Origin: an uncultured Gellertiella sp.
GTDB taxonomy: Bacteria > Pseudomonadota > Alphaproteobacteria > Rhizobiales > Rhizobiaceae
NCBI RefSeq assembly: GCF_963457605.1
Contig: NZ_OY735139.1
Location: 930,001-994,000 of the forward strand
Direction of reading: 5' to 3'
DNA: 64,000 bases
How positions within the stretch are numbered: the first letter of the stretch is position 1; each line of letters starts with the position of its first letter. The notes under the pieces are model-generated. The model searched no databases, was not told the DNA's origin, and worked only from the letters and a program-made list of their open reading frames with translations. The translations under genes were made by a program, and so were the position numbers. Of the stretch, positions 46,568 to 55,295 are shown one piece after another.

Positions 46568-47722
46568 TCAGACCTCGCTGATGATGTTGTCGCCGGAAAT
46601 CACATGCACCCTGAAACCGTCGAACAGCCGTTCGGCCTCGCCCGCTGCATAGAGCGCCTGATAGGCATCATGCGGCACCAGCGCATGTTTCTGATAGGCA
46701 CTGACGCCCATCCGGGCCGCTTCCAGATCGCCGGTCTCGACATGGAATTCCTGCATGGCGGGTGTGCTGGAAAAAAAGCCGCGCTGTTCCGGCCGCTCGC
46801 TGACCGACAGGATGTCCTGTACGGTCCAGGTGATCGCCCAGGCATTTTCCGTCCGCCGGACCTTCGAGAGAATATCGGTAATGACGGGATTGTTCTCGGT
46901 GATCCCGCTTGCATAGAAGGGCCCGAGCACGAGGCGCGACAGCTTCTTCGGATGCAGGTCCGGAAAATCCCGGTCCATGTTGGTGGCGATGGTCGACGGG
47001 GTCAGCGCATAGGCGCTGTTGGCCATGACGAAGGCGTCGAAGGCCCTGGCAAGCTCCGGGTTCAGCAGCCCGCCGACCGGCAGCGGCACCGGCACGTCAG
47101 GGTTCAGCCGCCCGTCTGCCGTCACCAGCAGGCGGCCGAGCTTTTCGGTGGAATCCTCGATCCGCGCCATATAGACCATCGGCAGGTTCTGGACACCGTC
47201 ATAGGCGGCCCAGGTGACGTGGTAGGCGGGGCGGCGATTGTCGGGATTGACCGAGAGATGCACGGTTTCCGGCAGGGTGAACGGCCCGAACACATCCGCC
47301 TTTTCCAGCCGCTCCAGATAGAGCCGTTCCGCCATCCGCGATTGCAGCGCCCCGGGAAAGGCGCGGTTGCGCAGGATGAAATCCGCCATCTCCGCCCGGA
47401 TCGCTGCCGCATCGGGGATGGTCGCGAGCCGGTCCCTGGCGCTGTCGCGGTCCCTGTCCAGTTCCAGTACCGACTGGAACACCGGAAAGCCGCTTTCCGA
47501 CCGGGCGATCCGGAACTGCTCGATGAAACCGATGCGGCTTTCCCAGGCGGAAAACGACGCGATCAGCCGGCGCAGGCAGGGCAGGATGACGGCGCCCATT
47601 GCCTCGCCCGGCAGGGCGCCTGCGGCTGTTGCGGCCAGGGTTTGCAGCCCGGTCAGCGCTGCCGTCATCGCCTGAAAATAGGCCGTGACGGCAGAGACGG
47701 GTTCATCGATGCGCATGGGCAT
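46568..47722 (-). CDS. hypothetical protein of the five-gene operon
   Basis: A 384-aa soluble protein with a helical N-terminal third (TAALTGLQTLAATAAGALPG) and a mixed alpha/beta remainder (LSVNPDNRRPAYHVTWAAYD, LVLGPFYASGITENNPVI). No domain was recognised. It lies between the coiled-coil TelA-like gene (16 nt upstream) and the AAA ATPase gene (2 nt downstream). The spacing suggests that it works directly with the ATPase. Confidence 0.7.
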   Translation of the reverse strand: MPMRIDEPVSAVTAYFQAMTAALTGLQTLAATAAGALPGEAMGAVILPCLRRLIASFSAWESRIGFIEQFRIARSESGFPVFQSVLELDRDRDSARDRLATIPDAAAIRAEMADFILRNRAFPGALQSRMAERLYLERLEKADVFGPFTLPETVHLSVNPDNRRPAYHVTWAAYDGVQNLPMVYMARIEDSTEKLGRLLVTADGRLNPDVPVPLPVGGLLNPELARAFDAFVMANSAYALTPSTIATNMDRDFPDLHPKKLSRLVLGPFYASGITENNPVITDILSKVRRTENAWAITWTVQDILSVSERPEQRGFFSSTPAMQEFHVETGDLEAARMGVSAYQKHALVPHDAYQALYAAGEAERLFDGFRVHVISGDNIISEV

Positions 47723-47738
47723 GTGCCACCGGGTTCAA

Positions 47739-48827
47739 TCAGGATTTCCCGTAACTGGCGGCATTGTGCTTGTCCATCACCGCCTGGAAGCGCCGGGCGA
47801 AGGCATCGTCGGCAAGCTTCTTGCGGCGCTGGATGTCCTGGGTGGACAGCATGTTCTTCTCGTGCAGTTCGAGAAGATCGCCGATATGGCGCTGTGCCGC
47901 CGAACCGATCCCGGCCATGGTCTCCTCCGCCGCCGTATCGACCTGGCTGCCGAGCGTGTTGATCTTGTGGGCGACATCCTGCTGCGCGGCGGTCTTCAGC
48001 GAATCCTCCAGCGCCTTGTAGAGCACGATGCGCTGTTCGGTATCGATGGTCAGCTTGTTGATCAGCGTGTTCTGCGCGGCGATCTGGTTGTTGAGCGAAT
48101 CGACGAAGGTCTGGAACATCGAGGTATAGCGCTCCAGTGTCTGGCTTTCGGCCAGCAATTCCTGCTCGCGCGCCTGCGCATGGTTATAGTCGGTGGCAAG
48201 CTTCGAGCGTTCGGCTTCCAGCGCCGTGCGCTCGGCCTGGTCGGTCGACGCCGCGATGCGGTTTTCGATGTCGAGCAGCCGGGGGTTCAGTGTCTCGATC
48301 TTCTTCTGGGTCTCGCCGAGCGTTGCCACGGCAGCCTTGCGCCGCTCGATCACCTTGATCAGGCTTGCCTCGGAATTCCTGTAGCGCTCGTCGAGCACCG
48401 CGCGCTGCTCCCGCAGGATGCCGACAATCGTGTCGGATTTCGACAGAAGCTCCTGCAGGTTTCCGGCCAGCGACATGTTGCGTACCCGGTCGGTACGCCG
48501 CCGCTGCATCTTTTCCTTCGAGAAGAAGCCGATGAACTTTTCCATGCCGGTATAGTTCTTCATGCTCTCGAATTCCGCACCGAAGACATTGGTGGCATCT
48601 TCCAGCCCGATGATCAGGTCGGCAATGTTGCCTTCCATCACCTTCTGCTGGTTTATGACATCCTTGATGCGGGCATTTTCGATGTCGAAGGCGGCGTCGC
48701 CGATCTTCGTGTCCGCCCGGGCGAACTGGTCGAGCACGCCGCCGGACTGGTCGAGCTTGCCGCGCATCTCGGCAACAATCGTCCGGGTTGCCTCGATGTC
48801 CTTTTCGAAGGTCTGCATTGTGGCCAT
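47739..48827 (-). CDS. coiled-coil protein, toxic anion resistance (TelA)-like
   Basis: A 362-aa protein that is almost entirely helical, with heptad-rich coiled coils at about residues 135-260. The segment YTSMFQTFVDSLNNQIAAQN, then LINKLTIDTEQRIVLYKALE, resembles the TelA/KlaA family linked to tellurite and other anion resistance; the match is judged by eye. ATG 48827 is preferred over TTG 48836 because AGGGAG precedes it. It is the first gene of a five-gene operon, and the promoter must lie at 48828-48960. Confidence 0.65.
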   Translation of the reverse strand: MATMQTFEKDIEATRTIVAEMRGKLDQSGGVLDQFARADTKIGDAAFDIENARIKDVINQQKVMEGNIADLIIGLEDATNVFGAEFESMKNYTGMEKFIGFFSKEKMQRRRTDRVRNMSLAGNLQELLSKSDTIVGILREQRAVLDERYRNSEASLIKVIERRKAAVATLGETQKKIETLNPRLLDIENRIAASTDQAERTALEAERSKLATDYNHAQAREQELLAESQTLERYTSMFQTFVDSLNNQIAAQNTLINKLTIDTEQRIVLYKALEDSLKTAAQQDVAHKINTLGSQVDTAAEETMAGIGSAAQRHIGDLLELHEKNMLSTQDIQRRKKLADDAFARRFQAVMDKHNAASYGKS

Positions 48828-48968
48828 GCCGTTCAATCTCCCTCTGGTCGCCTGCTTCGACTGCTCCTATAGCAAGGAAATCGGCGGCACGCGAATGCAC
48901 TGCACCGGAAAGTGCGCAAATGCATGTGGGGATTGTGGCGGAGCCTGCAAGAGTGCCGCGCAACAAAT

Positions 48969-49026
48969 CGGCACGGGCAGAGGTCCCCAACGGGGTCCCC
49001 AAGGGCAAGCGGCCCTGCCCGTGCCG
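48969..49026. repeat. 12-bp perfect inverted repeat with 34-bp loop
   Basis: CGGCACGGGCAG and CTGCCCGTGCCG flank a loop that itself contains the inverted GGTCCCCAACGGGGTCCCC. It lies beyond the cytochrome c stop (minus strand). It may end that transcript or insulate it from the divergent five-gene operon; there is only a weak T-rich tail. Confidence 0.6.
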
Positions 49027-49066
49027 GATGTCTGGCCCCGATCCATGAAATGACCGGGAAACTGCC

Positions 49067-49450
49067 TTACTTGGCGGCAGCCGGGTTCTTCAGGTAGGCG
49101 ATGACATTGGCGACGTCATCAGGCTTCTTCAGCCCGGCAAAGCCCATCTTGGTGCCCTTCACCACGCCGCGGGGATCGGCGAGATAGGTGGTGAGCTGGG
49201 CTTCATCCCATGTCTTGCCATCCCCGAAAGCCTTCATGGCAGGCGAATAACTGTAGCCGGGAGCGGTGGCCACCGGACGGCCGACGACGCCCATCAGCGA
49301 CGGACCGACCTTGTTGGTGGCCTCGGTGGCGGTGTGGCATGCGGCGCATTTCTTGAAGATGGCGGCACCAAGCTTGGCATCGCCATCGGCGAGCGCCGCA
49401 CCGGCGGACAGGGCAAGGCTTGCGGCAAAAACGGCAGTCAGGATTTTCAT
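49067..49450 (-). CDS. periplasmic class I c-type cytochrome
   Basis: A 127-aa precursor with a signal peptide (residues 1-21, cleaved after GAALA). The mature protein has the haem motif KKCAACHTATE and the distal Met in KGTKMGFAGLKKPDDVANVI, a typical cytochrome c2/c550 arrangement. It carries electrons in the periplasm, probably to a terminal oxidase. GAGGA lies upstream of ATG 49450 and CTATAG at about 49511-49516 may be the -10 box. Confidence 0.93.
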   Translation of the reverse strand: MKILTAVFAASLALSAGAALADGDAKLGAAIFKKCAACHTATEATNKVGPSLMGVVGRPVATAPGYSYSPAMKAFGDGKTWDEAQLTTYLADPRGVVKGTKMGFAGLKKPDDVANVIAYLKNPAAAK

Positions 49451-49569
49451 GGTTTTCAGCTTCCTCATCTCGGACGACCGCACAGTCTGGCGCACGGTTC
49501 CAGTCACGCCTCTATAGCAGTTGCAAAGGGAAATTGCTGGACGGCGGAATGACGCGGGCCTGACAAACG

Positions 49570-50157
49570 TCAAACCTCTTCCGCCCGCATGATATCGGCC
49601 CAGTGGCGGCGGCAGTAGGAGACATATTTCTCGTTGCCGCCGACATCCACCTGCGCGCCCTCGCGCACCACGTTGCCCGCGCCGTCGAGCCGGGCCACCA
49701 TGGTGGCCTTGCGCCCGCAATGGCAGATGGTGCGGATTTCGCGCAATTCGTCGGCAATCGCCAGCAACTCGCGGGAGCCCGGAAACAGCTTGCCCTGGAA
49801 ATCGGTGCGCAACCCGTAGGCCATCACCGGGATGTTCAGCCGGTCGGCGACACGGGCGAGCTGCCAGACTTGATGTTCGGCCAGAAACTGCGCCTCGTCG
49901 ACAAAGACGCAGGCAAGCGCGCCCGCCCTGTGCATGGACCCGACAAGCTGGAAGAGATCATCCCCGGCATCGAAGGCAACCGCATCGGCCTCAAGTCCGA
50001 TGCGGGAGGAAATCCGGCCCCTTCCCGCCCGGTCATCGAAAGCCGCAATCAGGATGGCGGTGCGCATGCCGCGTTCCTGATAATTGTAGGAGGCCTGCAA
50101 CAGCAGGGTGGATTTGCCGGCATTCATCGCCGCATAACTGAAGTAGAGCTTGGCCAT
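49570..50157 (-). CDS. tdk: thymidine kinase
   Basis: A 195-aa type II thymidine kinase. It has the P-loop [14 protein letters not shown], the DEAQFL motif ([11 protein letters not shown]), the lasso loop and a zinc site formed by CHCGRKAT and YCRRHW. It phosphorylates thymidine to dTMP in the salvage pathway. The start is ATG 50157; the longer frame to 50241 adds residues outside the family. Confidence 0.95.
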   Translation of the reverse strand: MAKLYFSYAAMNAGKSTLLLQASYNYQERGMRTAILIAAFDDRAGRGRISSRIGLEADAVAFDAGDDLFQLVGSMHRAGALACVFVDEAQFLAEHQVWQLARVADRLNIPVMAYGLRTDFQGKLFPGSRELLAIADELREIRTICHCGRKATMVARLDGAGNVVREGAQVDVGGNEKYVSYCRRHWADIMRAEEV

Positions 50158-50394
50158 GCCAATTTTCTTGGCGCGACACCGGGTTATTGGCAACGGGACA
50201 TCATTAATTTTTACGCTTGGTGCCCGCAATCCACAGGCCATAAACTGATATTTGATAAATAAAATGCCGTTTTCTGGACATGTTATGGCTCATGTCGCAA
50301 ACGGGACCGGCTTTCCGACGCAATTGCGCAGCGGGTGCTTGAAAATCTGTCGTAATGGTGGTTGCGTAGGGTATAAAAACTGGGAGCCCCAAAA

Positions 50395-51351
50395 ATGATA
50401 AAGCAGCACTTCCTCGCATACGCACTCGCCACCACCGTTTCGCTTGCCGCACTTGCCGCCCAGCCAGCACTGGCTGCCGATCCCGCGAGCTGCGCGACTG
50501 TTCATTTCGCTGACGTGGGCTGGACCGACATCACCGCAACAACGGCCACCACCTCCGTCGTGCTGAAGGCGCTCGGCTATCAGACCGACGTCAAGGTCCT
50601 GTCGGTTCCGGTCACCTATACCTCGATGAAGAACAAGGACATCGACGTCTTCCTCGGCAACTGGATGCCGACCATGGAAGCCGACATCAAGCCCTACCGC
50701 GAGGACAAGTCGGTGGACGTGGTGCGCGCCAACCTTGAGGGCGCGAAATACACGCTTGCCACCAATGAAAAGGGTGCCGGCCTCGGTATCAAGGATTTCA
50801 AGGATATCGCCGCCCACAGCGCCGAACTGGAAGGCAAGATCTATGGCATCGAGCCGGGCAATGACGGCAACCGCCTGATCCTCGACATGGTCGACAAGAA
50901 CAAGTTCGGGCTCAAGGAATTCCAGCTGGTCGAATCTTCCGAGCAGGGCATGCTGGCGCAGGTCGCCCGTTCCGAAAAGGATGGCTCGCCGGTGGTCTTC
51001 CTCGGCTGGGCCCCGCATCCGATGAACAACAATTTCAAGCTCACCTATCTCACCGGTGGTGACGATGTGTTCGGCCCGAATTTCGGCGGTGCCAATGTCT
51101 ACACCAACACCCGCGGCGGCTATTCCGCTGAATGCCCGAATGTCGGAAAGCTGCTCGCCAACCTGTCCTTCACCTTGCCGATGGAAAGCGACATCATGGG
51201 CAAGATCTCCAATGACGGCAAGGAGCCGGAAGCGGCAGGCACCGAATATCTGAAGGCCAATGGTGCCACCATCGAGCCCTGGCTCGCCGGCGTCACCACC
51301 ATCGACGGCAAGGATGGCCTTGCCGCCGTGAAAGCGGCGCTCGGTCTCTGA
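50395..51351 (+). CDS. choX: choline ABC transporter substrate-binding protein
   Basis: A 318-aa periplasmic binding protein with a signal peptide (residues 1-27, cleaved after PALAA). The binding residues of the choline/acetylcholine protein ChoX lie in HFADVGWTDIT, FLGNWMPTME, NDGNRLILDMVD and VVFLGWAPHPMN. It starts the choXWV operon, which imports choline for glycine betaine synthesis or catabolism. GGGAG precedes the ATG and a TATAAAAA box is nearby (about 50372). Confidence 0.95.
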   Translation: MIKQHFLAYALATTVSLAALAAQPALAADPASCATVHFADVGWTDITATTATTSVVLKALGYQTDVKVLSVPVTYTSMKNKDIDVFLGNWMPTMEADIKPYREDKSVDVVRANLEGAKYTLATNEKGAGLGIKDFKDIAAHSAELEGKIYGIEPGNDGNRLILDMVDKNKFGLKEFQLVESSEQGMLAQVARSEKDGSPVVFLGWAPHPMNNNFKLTYLTGGDDVFGPNFGGANVYTNTRGGYSAECPNVGKLLANLSFTLPMESDIMGKISNDGKEPEAAGTEYLKANGATIEPWLAGVTTIDGKDGLAAVKAALGL

Positions 51352-51365
51352 GGCTTGTAAACTGG

Positions 51366-51393
51366 GGGCGGGAACCGGAATGGGCTCCCGCCC
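51366..51393 (+). terminator. choX-choW intercistronic hairpin
   Basis: GGGCGGGA and TCCCGCCC pair across 12 nt, followed by TTCCTTT. It lies 14 bp after the choX stop. Such hairpins often cause partial termination or protect the upstream mRNA, giving more binding protein than permease. Confidence 0.6.
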
Positions 51394-51503
51394 TTCCTTT
51401 ATCAGGGGATCTGCCGCACGACGCGCGCTTGAGCGGCGCGGCGATCATGGATCGCTTGCAGCAGATACCTGACATCCAAGATATCCATCGGGGGGCATAC
51501 ATC

Positions 51504-52379
51504 GTGGATTGGCTGACACTGAACAAGGTGCCGATCGGTCAGGGGGCGAAGATCTTCGTCGACTGGCTGACAACAAGCGGCGCATCGTTTTTCAATTTTC
51601 TCTCCATCGTGCTGAAAGCCAGTATCGATGCGCTGCTGTTCGTGCTGCAGGCGCCTTACCTCAAGGACCCCACGCAGAGCATGATCTATGGACTGGTGAT
51701 GATCGCGCTGATCTCCGCCTTTTCCTGGTACATGCGCCGGTCTGCGGGCGTTACGGCCTTTACCGCCGCAGGCCTGCTGCTGATCCTCAACCAGGGCTAC
51801 TGGAAGGAAACCACGGAAACCCTGGCGCTGGTGCTGTCGGCCACCGCCGTCAGCATGGTGCTCGGCATTCCCTTCGGCATCGCGGCAGCCCGCCGCCCCT
51901 GGGTCTATGCAATGATGCGGCCGATCCTTGACCTGATGCAGACGATCCCGACCTTCGTCTACCTGATCCCGGCGCTGATCCTGTTCGGTCTCGGCATGGT
52001 GCCGGGCCTGATTGCCACCGTCATCTTTGCGGTTCCGGCCCCGATCCGCCTCACCCGTCTCGGCATCATCTCCACGCCGCCGTCGCTGGTGGAAGCCGCC
52101 GAATCCTTCGGGGCAACGCCGATGCAGGTGCTGCGCAAGGTGGAACTGCCCTTCGCCATGCCGCAGATCATGGCCGGCCTCACCCAGACCATCATGCTGT
52201 CGCTGTCGATGGTGGTCATCGCCGCCCTCGTCGGCGCGCCCGGTCTCGGGGTTCCGGTCGTGCGGGCGCTGAACTCGGTCAACGTCGCCAAGGGCTTCGA
52301 TTCCGGCTTCTGCATCGTTATTCTCGCGATCATCCTCGACCGCATCTTCCGGTCCTCCGACGAAGGAGACGTCGCATGA
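51504..52379 (+). CDS. choW: choline ABC transporter permease
   Basis: A 291-aa inner-membrane permease with about six membrane helices, of the ProW/OpuAB kind. The coupling loop is VEAAESFGATPMQVLRKVEL, and the permease domain begins near TETLALVLSATAVSMVLGIP. GTG 51504 is chosen because the protein then starts with DWLTLNKVPIG, as expected for ChoW, and GGGGGG lies 8 nt upstream. The last 4 nt overlap choV (ATGA). Confidence 0.92.
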   Translation: MDWLTLNKVPIGQGAKIFVDWLTTSGASFFNFLSIVLKASIDALLFVLQAPYLKDPTQSMIYGLVMIALISAFSWYMRRSAGVTAFTAAGLLLILNQGYWKETTETLALVLSATAVSMVLGIPFGIAAARRPWVYAMMRPILDLMQTIPTFVYLIPALILFGLGMVPGLIATVIFAVPAPIRLTRLGIISTPPSLVEAAESFGATPMQVLRKVELPFAMPQIMAGLTQTIMLSLSMVVIAALVGAPGLGVPVVRALNSVNVAKGFDSGFCIVILAIILDRIFRSSDEGDVA

Positions 52380-53431
52380 CCGACGCCGTGATCTTCAAGA
52401 ATGTCGACATCATTTTCGGCAAGAACCCGCAGGCCGCGCTGAAGCTGGTCGACCAAGGCAAGACCCGCGACGAGATCGGCCATGAGACCGGCATGGTGCT
52501 CGGCGTCGCCGATGCGACCCTGTCGATCCAGGAAGGCGAGATCCTCGTGCTGATGGGGCTTTCGGGCTCCGGCAAGTCGACGCTGCTGCGCGCCGTCAAC
52601 GGTCTTGCGCCGGTGGTGCGCGGCGAAGTGACCGTCAACACGCCGACGGGACCGCTGAACCCCTACAAGACCACGGCCAAGTCGCTGCGCGACTTCCGCA
52701 TGCATGTGGTCTCGATGGTGTTCCAGCAGTTTGCGCTGCTGCCCTGGCGCACGGTCGCCGACAATGTCGGCTTTGGCCTCGAACTGGCGGAAGTGCCGGA
52801 AGCCGAGCGGCAGAAGCGGGTTGCCGAGCAGCTTGAACTGGTCAACCTGACCAAATGGGCTGGCCGCCGGGTCAACGAACTCTCGGGCGGTATGCAGCAG
52901 CGCGTCGGCCTTGCCCGTGCCTTTGCCACCGGCGCACCGATCCTGTTGATGGACGAGCCCTTCTCGGCACTCGATCCGCTGATCCGCACCCGGCTTCAGG
53001 ACGAATTGCTGGAATTCCAGCGCCGCCTGAAGAAGACCATCCTGTTCGTCAGCCACGATCTCGACGAAGCCTTCCGCATCGGCAACCGCATCGCCATCAT
53101 GGAAGGCGGGCGGATCATCCAGTGCGGCACACCGCAGGAAATCGTCAAGAACCCTGCCAACCAGTATGTCGCCGATTTCGTCGCCAACATGAACCCGATC
53201 AACATGCTGACCGCTGCCGACGTGATGCAGCGCGGCATCGGGGCCTCCTCGGCGACGGTACCGGTCACCGGCAATGCCGCGCCGGCCACGCCGCTGATCG
53301 ACATTCTCGACGCGCTGGCCCGCAAGCCGGGCAATATCGGCGTGGTCGACAATGGCGCAATTGTTGGTACGATCAATGCCCAGGACATCATCGAGGGGCT
53401 GACCCGGCACCGGCGCAGGCAGGAGGCCTGA
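52376..53431 (+). CDS. choV: choline ABC transporter ATP-binding protein
   Basis: A 351-aa ATPase of the ProV type. Walker A is GLSGSGKSTLLRAVNG, the signature is LSGGMQQRVGLARA, Walker B is ILLMDEPFSALD, and the switch His is in LFVSHDLDEA. A single CBS-like stretch closes the protein (IGVVDNGAIVGTINAQDIIE), shorter than the tandem CBS of ProV. It powers choline uptake with ChoW and ChoX. Confidence 0.95.
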   Translation: MTDAVIFKNVDIIFGKNPQAALKLVDQGKTRDEIGHETGMVLGVADATLSIQEGEILVLMGLSGSGKSTLLRAVNGLAPVVRGEVTVNTPTGPLNPYKTTAKSLRDFRMHVVSMVFQQFALLPWRTVADNVGFGLELAEVPEAERQKRVAEQLELVNLTKWAGRRVNELSGGMQQRVGLARAFATGAPILLMDEPFSALDPLIRTRLQDELLEFQRRLKKTILFVSHDLDEAFRIGNRIAIMEGGRIIQCGTPQEIVKNPANQYVADFVANMNPINMLTAADVMQRGIGASSATVPVTGNAAPATPLIDILDALARKPGNIGVVDNGAIVGTINAQDIIEGLTRHRRRQEA

Positions 53432-53465
53432 TCAACCGTTAAACCAGGAGCAGGAGGCGTCATCC

Positions 53466-54215
53466 ATGGCAGAAAAAACCTCCCTCCTCCGGGAAACCGA
53501 TGATGCCGCGCGCACGCAGGCGCGCACCCTCCTCAGGGGTGCGCGCTTTGCCACACTTGCGGTCATCGACCCCGGGACCGGCTTTCCCAATGCCAGCCGG
53601 GTGCTGCTGGCCCCTGCGCCCGACGGCGTTCCCGCCATCCTTGTCTCTTCCCTCTCCGCCCATACGCGCGCGCTTCTCGCCGATCCCCGCTGTTCGCTGC
53701 TGGTCGGCGAGCCCGGCAAGGGCGACCCGCTGGCCCATCCCCGGCTTTCGGTGCAGGCAGAGGCGGAAAGTGTTGCCCGCGACAGCCGGATGCATGGCTG
53801 GCTCCGGGACCGCTTTCTCGCCCGGCACCCGAAATCCGCGCTCTATATCGACTTTGGCGATTTCCGATTCGTGGTGCTGAAACCGGTAAGGGCCAGCCTG
53901 AATGGCGGTTTCGGCAAGGCCTATGCACTGGAGGCCGAAGACCTTGTTATGGACGGGACGGACATCGAGGATTTTGCGGACAGGGAACAACAGGTCCTGC
54001 AACGGATTTCGGCAGAAATGCCCGACATTGCTTCGGAAATTGCTAGAATCAGGTTTCGCCAAAAGGCAGCAAATTGGAAAATTTCTGCTATCGACACGGG
54101 CGGAATCGACATAGCGGCGAAAGATATTCTCTTTAGAGTTGAAATACCCTTCGCAGACATGAACGATATTCGCATATGTTCAGACATTCGAAAAGTAGCA
54201 TGTTCAATACCCTAA
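53466..54215 (+). CDS. pyridoxamine 5'-phosphate oxidase-fold protein (HugZ-like)
   Basis: A 249-aa protein. The split-barrel domain occupies residues 10-160 (LLRGARFATLAVID, FPNASRVLLAPAPDGVPAI, HPRLSVQAEAE, YIDFGDFRFVVLKPVRASLN). It resembles HugZ/haem-utilisation and flavin-binding proteins, which reduce or degrade small substrates; the cofactor here is not evident. The C-terminal 90 residues are less typical. GGAGG precedes ATG 53466, 34 bp after choV, so it could be read through from the cho operon. Confidence 0.78.
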   Translation: MAEKTSLLRETDDAARTQARTLLRGARFATLAVIDPGTGFPNASRVLLAPAPDGVPAILVSSLSAHTRALLADPRCSLLVGEPGKGDPLAHPRLSVQAEAESVARDSRMHGWLRDRFLARHPKSALYIDFGDFRFVVLKPVRASLNGGFGKAYALEAEDLVMDGTDIEDFADREQQVLQRISAEMPDIASEIARIRFRQKAANWKISAIDTGGIDIAAKDILFRVEIPFADMNDIRICSDIRKVACSIP

Positions 54216-54325
54216 TTTTAGGAATATACAATTATGTTGAATAGGCTATCTTGTGTTTCGTGAAACTGTTTTTCACTACAACAATCTAACCGCCAACGGC
54301 CGCCAGCGTTGGAGAGACGAAAATC

Positions 54326-54643
54326 ATGATGACCAAGACACTCGACCATCAAACCGCTGCTGCAGCCGCACTTCTGTCGGCAATGGCCAATCCGAAACGC
54401 CTGATGATCCTCTGCGCCCTCGTCAAGGACGAGGTTCCTGTTGGCGTGCTTGCCAACCAGGTGGGCCTCAGCCAGTCGGCGCTCTCCCAGCACCTTTCCA
54501 AACTGCGGGCCCAGCATCTCGTCAACACCCGGCGCGATGCGCAGACGATCTATTATTCCTGCGATTCCTCGGCTGTGATCAGCCTGCTGCAAACGCTGGA
54601 CGGGATCTACAGCGCACCGGAAAAGGCCCGTTCGGCTGCCTGA
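54326..54643 (+). CDS. ArsR family transcriptional regulator
   Basis: A 105-aa winged-helix repressor. The recognition helix region is VGLSQSALSQHLSKLRAQ, followed by the wing TRRDAQTIYYSC. Cys30 (MILCALV) matches one of the two cysteines of the BigR/SqrR persulfide sensors; the second one there lies in the last helix and is missing here, although Cys79 sits in the wing. Its inducer is therefore open. AT-rich DNA upstream (54210-54260) may hold its operator. A terminator follows. Confidence 0.87.
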   Translation: MMTKTLDHQTAAAAALLSAMANPKRLMILCALVKDEVPVGVLANQVGLSQSALSQHLSKLRAQHLVNTRRDAQTIYYSCDSSAVISLLQTLDGIYSAPEKARSAA

Positions 54644-54705
54644 CCGGCATCATCGGACCCTGTCCCGGTCGTCGGCTGCCGCGACATCAGGGCGCGTGAA
54701 AAATC

Positions 54706-54739
54706 AAGGCCCCTGCCCGTATGCTGGCAGGGGCCTTTT
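54706..54739 (+). terminator. rho-independent terminator after ArsR gene
   Basis: GGCCCCTGCC and GGCAGGGGCC pair perfectly around CGTATGCT, followed by TTTTC. Confidence 0.92.
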
Positions 54740-55295
54740 CTGTGGCCGCCGGTCTCTGGAACGGAGCAGATGACCTGCTCTTTTGCCCTGTTCAAATCAA
54801 AGCTCCGATCCGCGTGGGATTAGTCGCATCCGCGGCTTGTGCAAGACTTGCGATTTTGAGGTCAAGCCGATCTCGCCACCGCAGGCAATTGCCAGAATTT
54901 AAATGTCATTATGAATAACTATTTTGCACCGGCGCATCTATTGCGCCGCTCTTCTGTCACGACAGGCCGGCATTGACCACTCAACTATGGCTGTGCGGGC
55001 AGAAATATCAGGCCAGTGCATCGAACCATGTCGTTTTTGCCGTGAAACGGCAGAACAATCACCAAGTTCGATGGTCCCATGAGGAGTTTTGCTTTGACAT
55101 TGGCCGTCCGGAACAGGAAAATCCCGCGCACATAATCCAGACAGGATTGCGCGCCAAAAAGCACGGCCCCCCTGCGGGAACATGCCTGCAATCGCTTGAC
55201 GGTGAAGCGGGCTTGAGTATTTTGACCGCGCTGACAAAATCTGGCGAATGCCATCGAGAGGGATACTGGCCGCCCGACAACAGGCCACGGAGAAA
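54740..55295. other. long intergenic region before the aminotransferase gene
   Basis: This stretch of about 550 bp has no gene with a supported start. A 108-codon frame at 54973-55299 lacks a ribosome binding site and family features. An AT-rich segment at 54893-54930 and TTTGACATTGG near 55094 could belong to the aminotransferase promoter. The region may contain remnants of a lost gene, but none was recognised. Confidence 0.4.

Noticed and set aside
44520-46652. 710-codon plus-strand ORF
   Set aside because: Antisense to the AAA ATPase gene, which has a clear P-loop and operon context.
51366-51393. Full terminator ending the choX transcript
   Set aside because: The stem is followed by a weak, interrupted T tract and choW/choV need the same promoter, so partial termination or mRNA protection is more likely.
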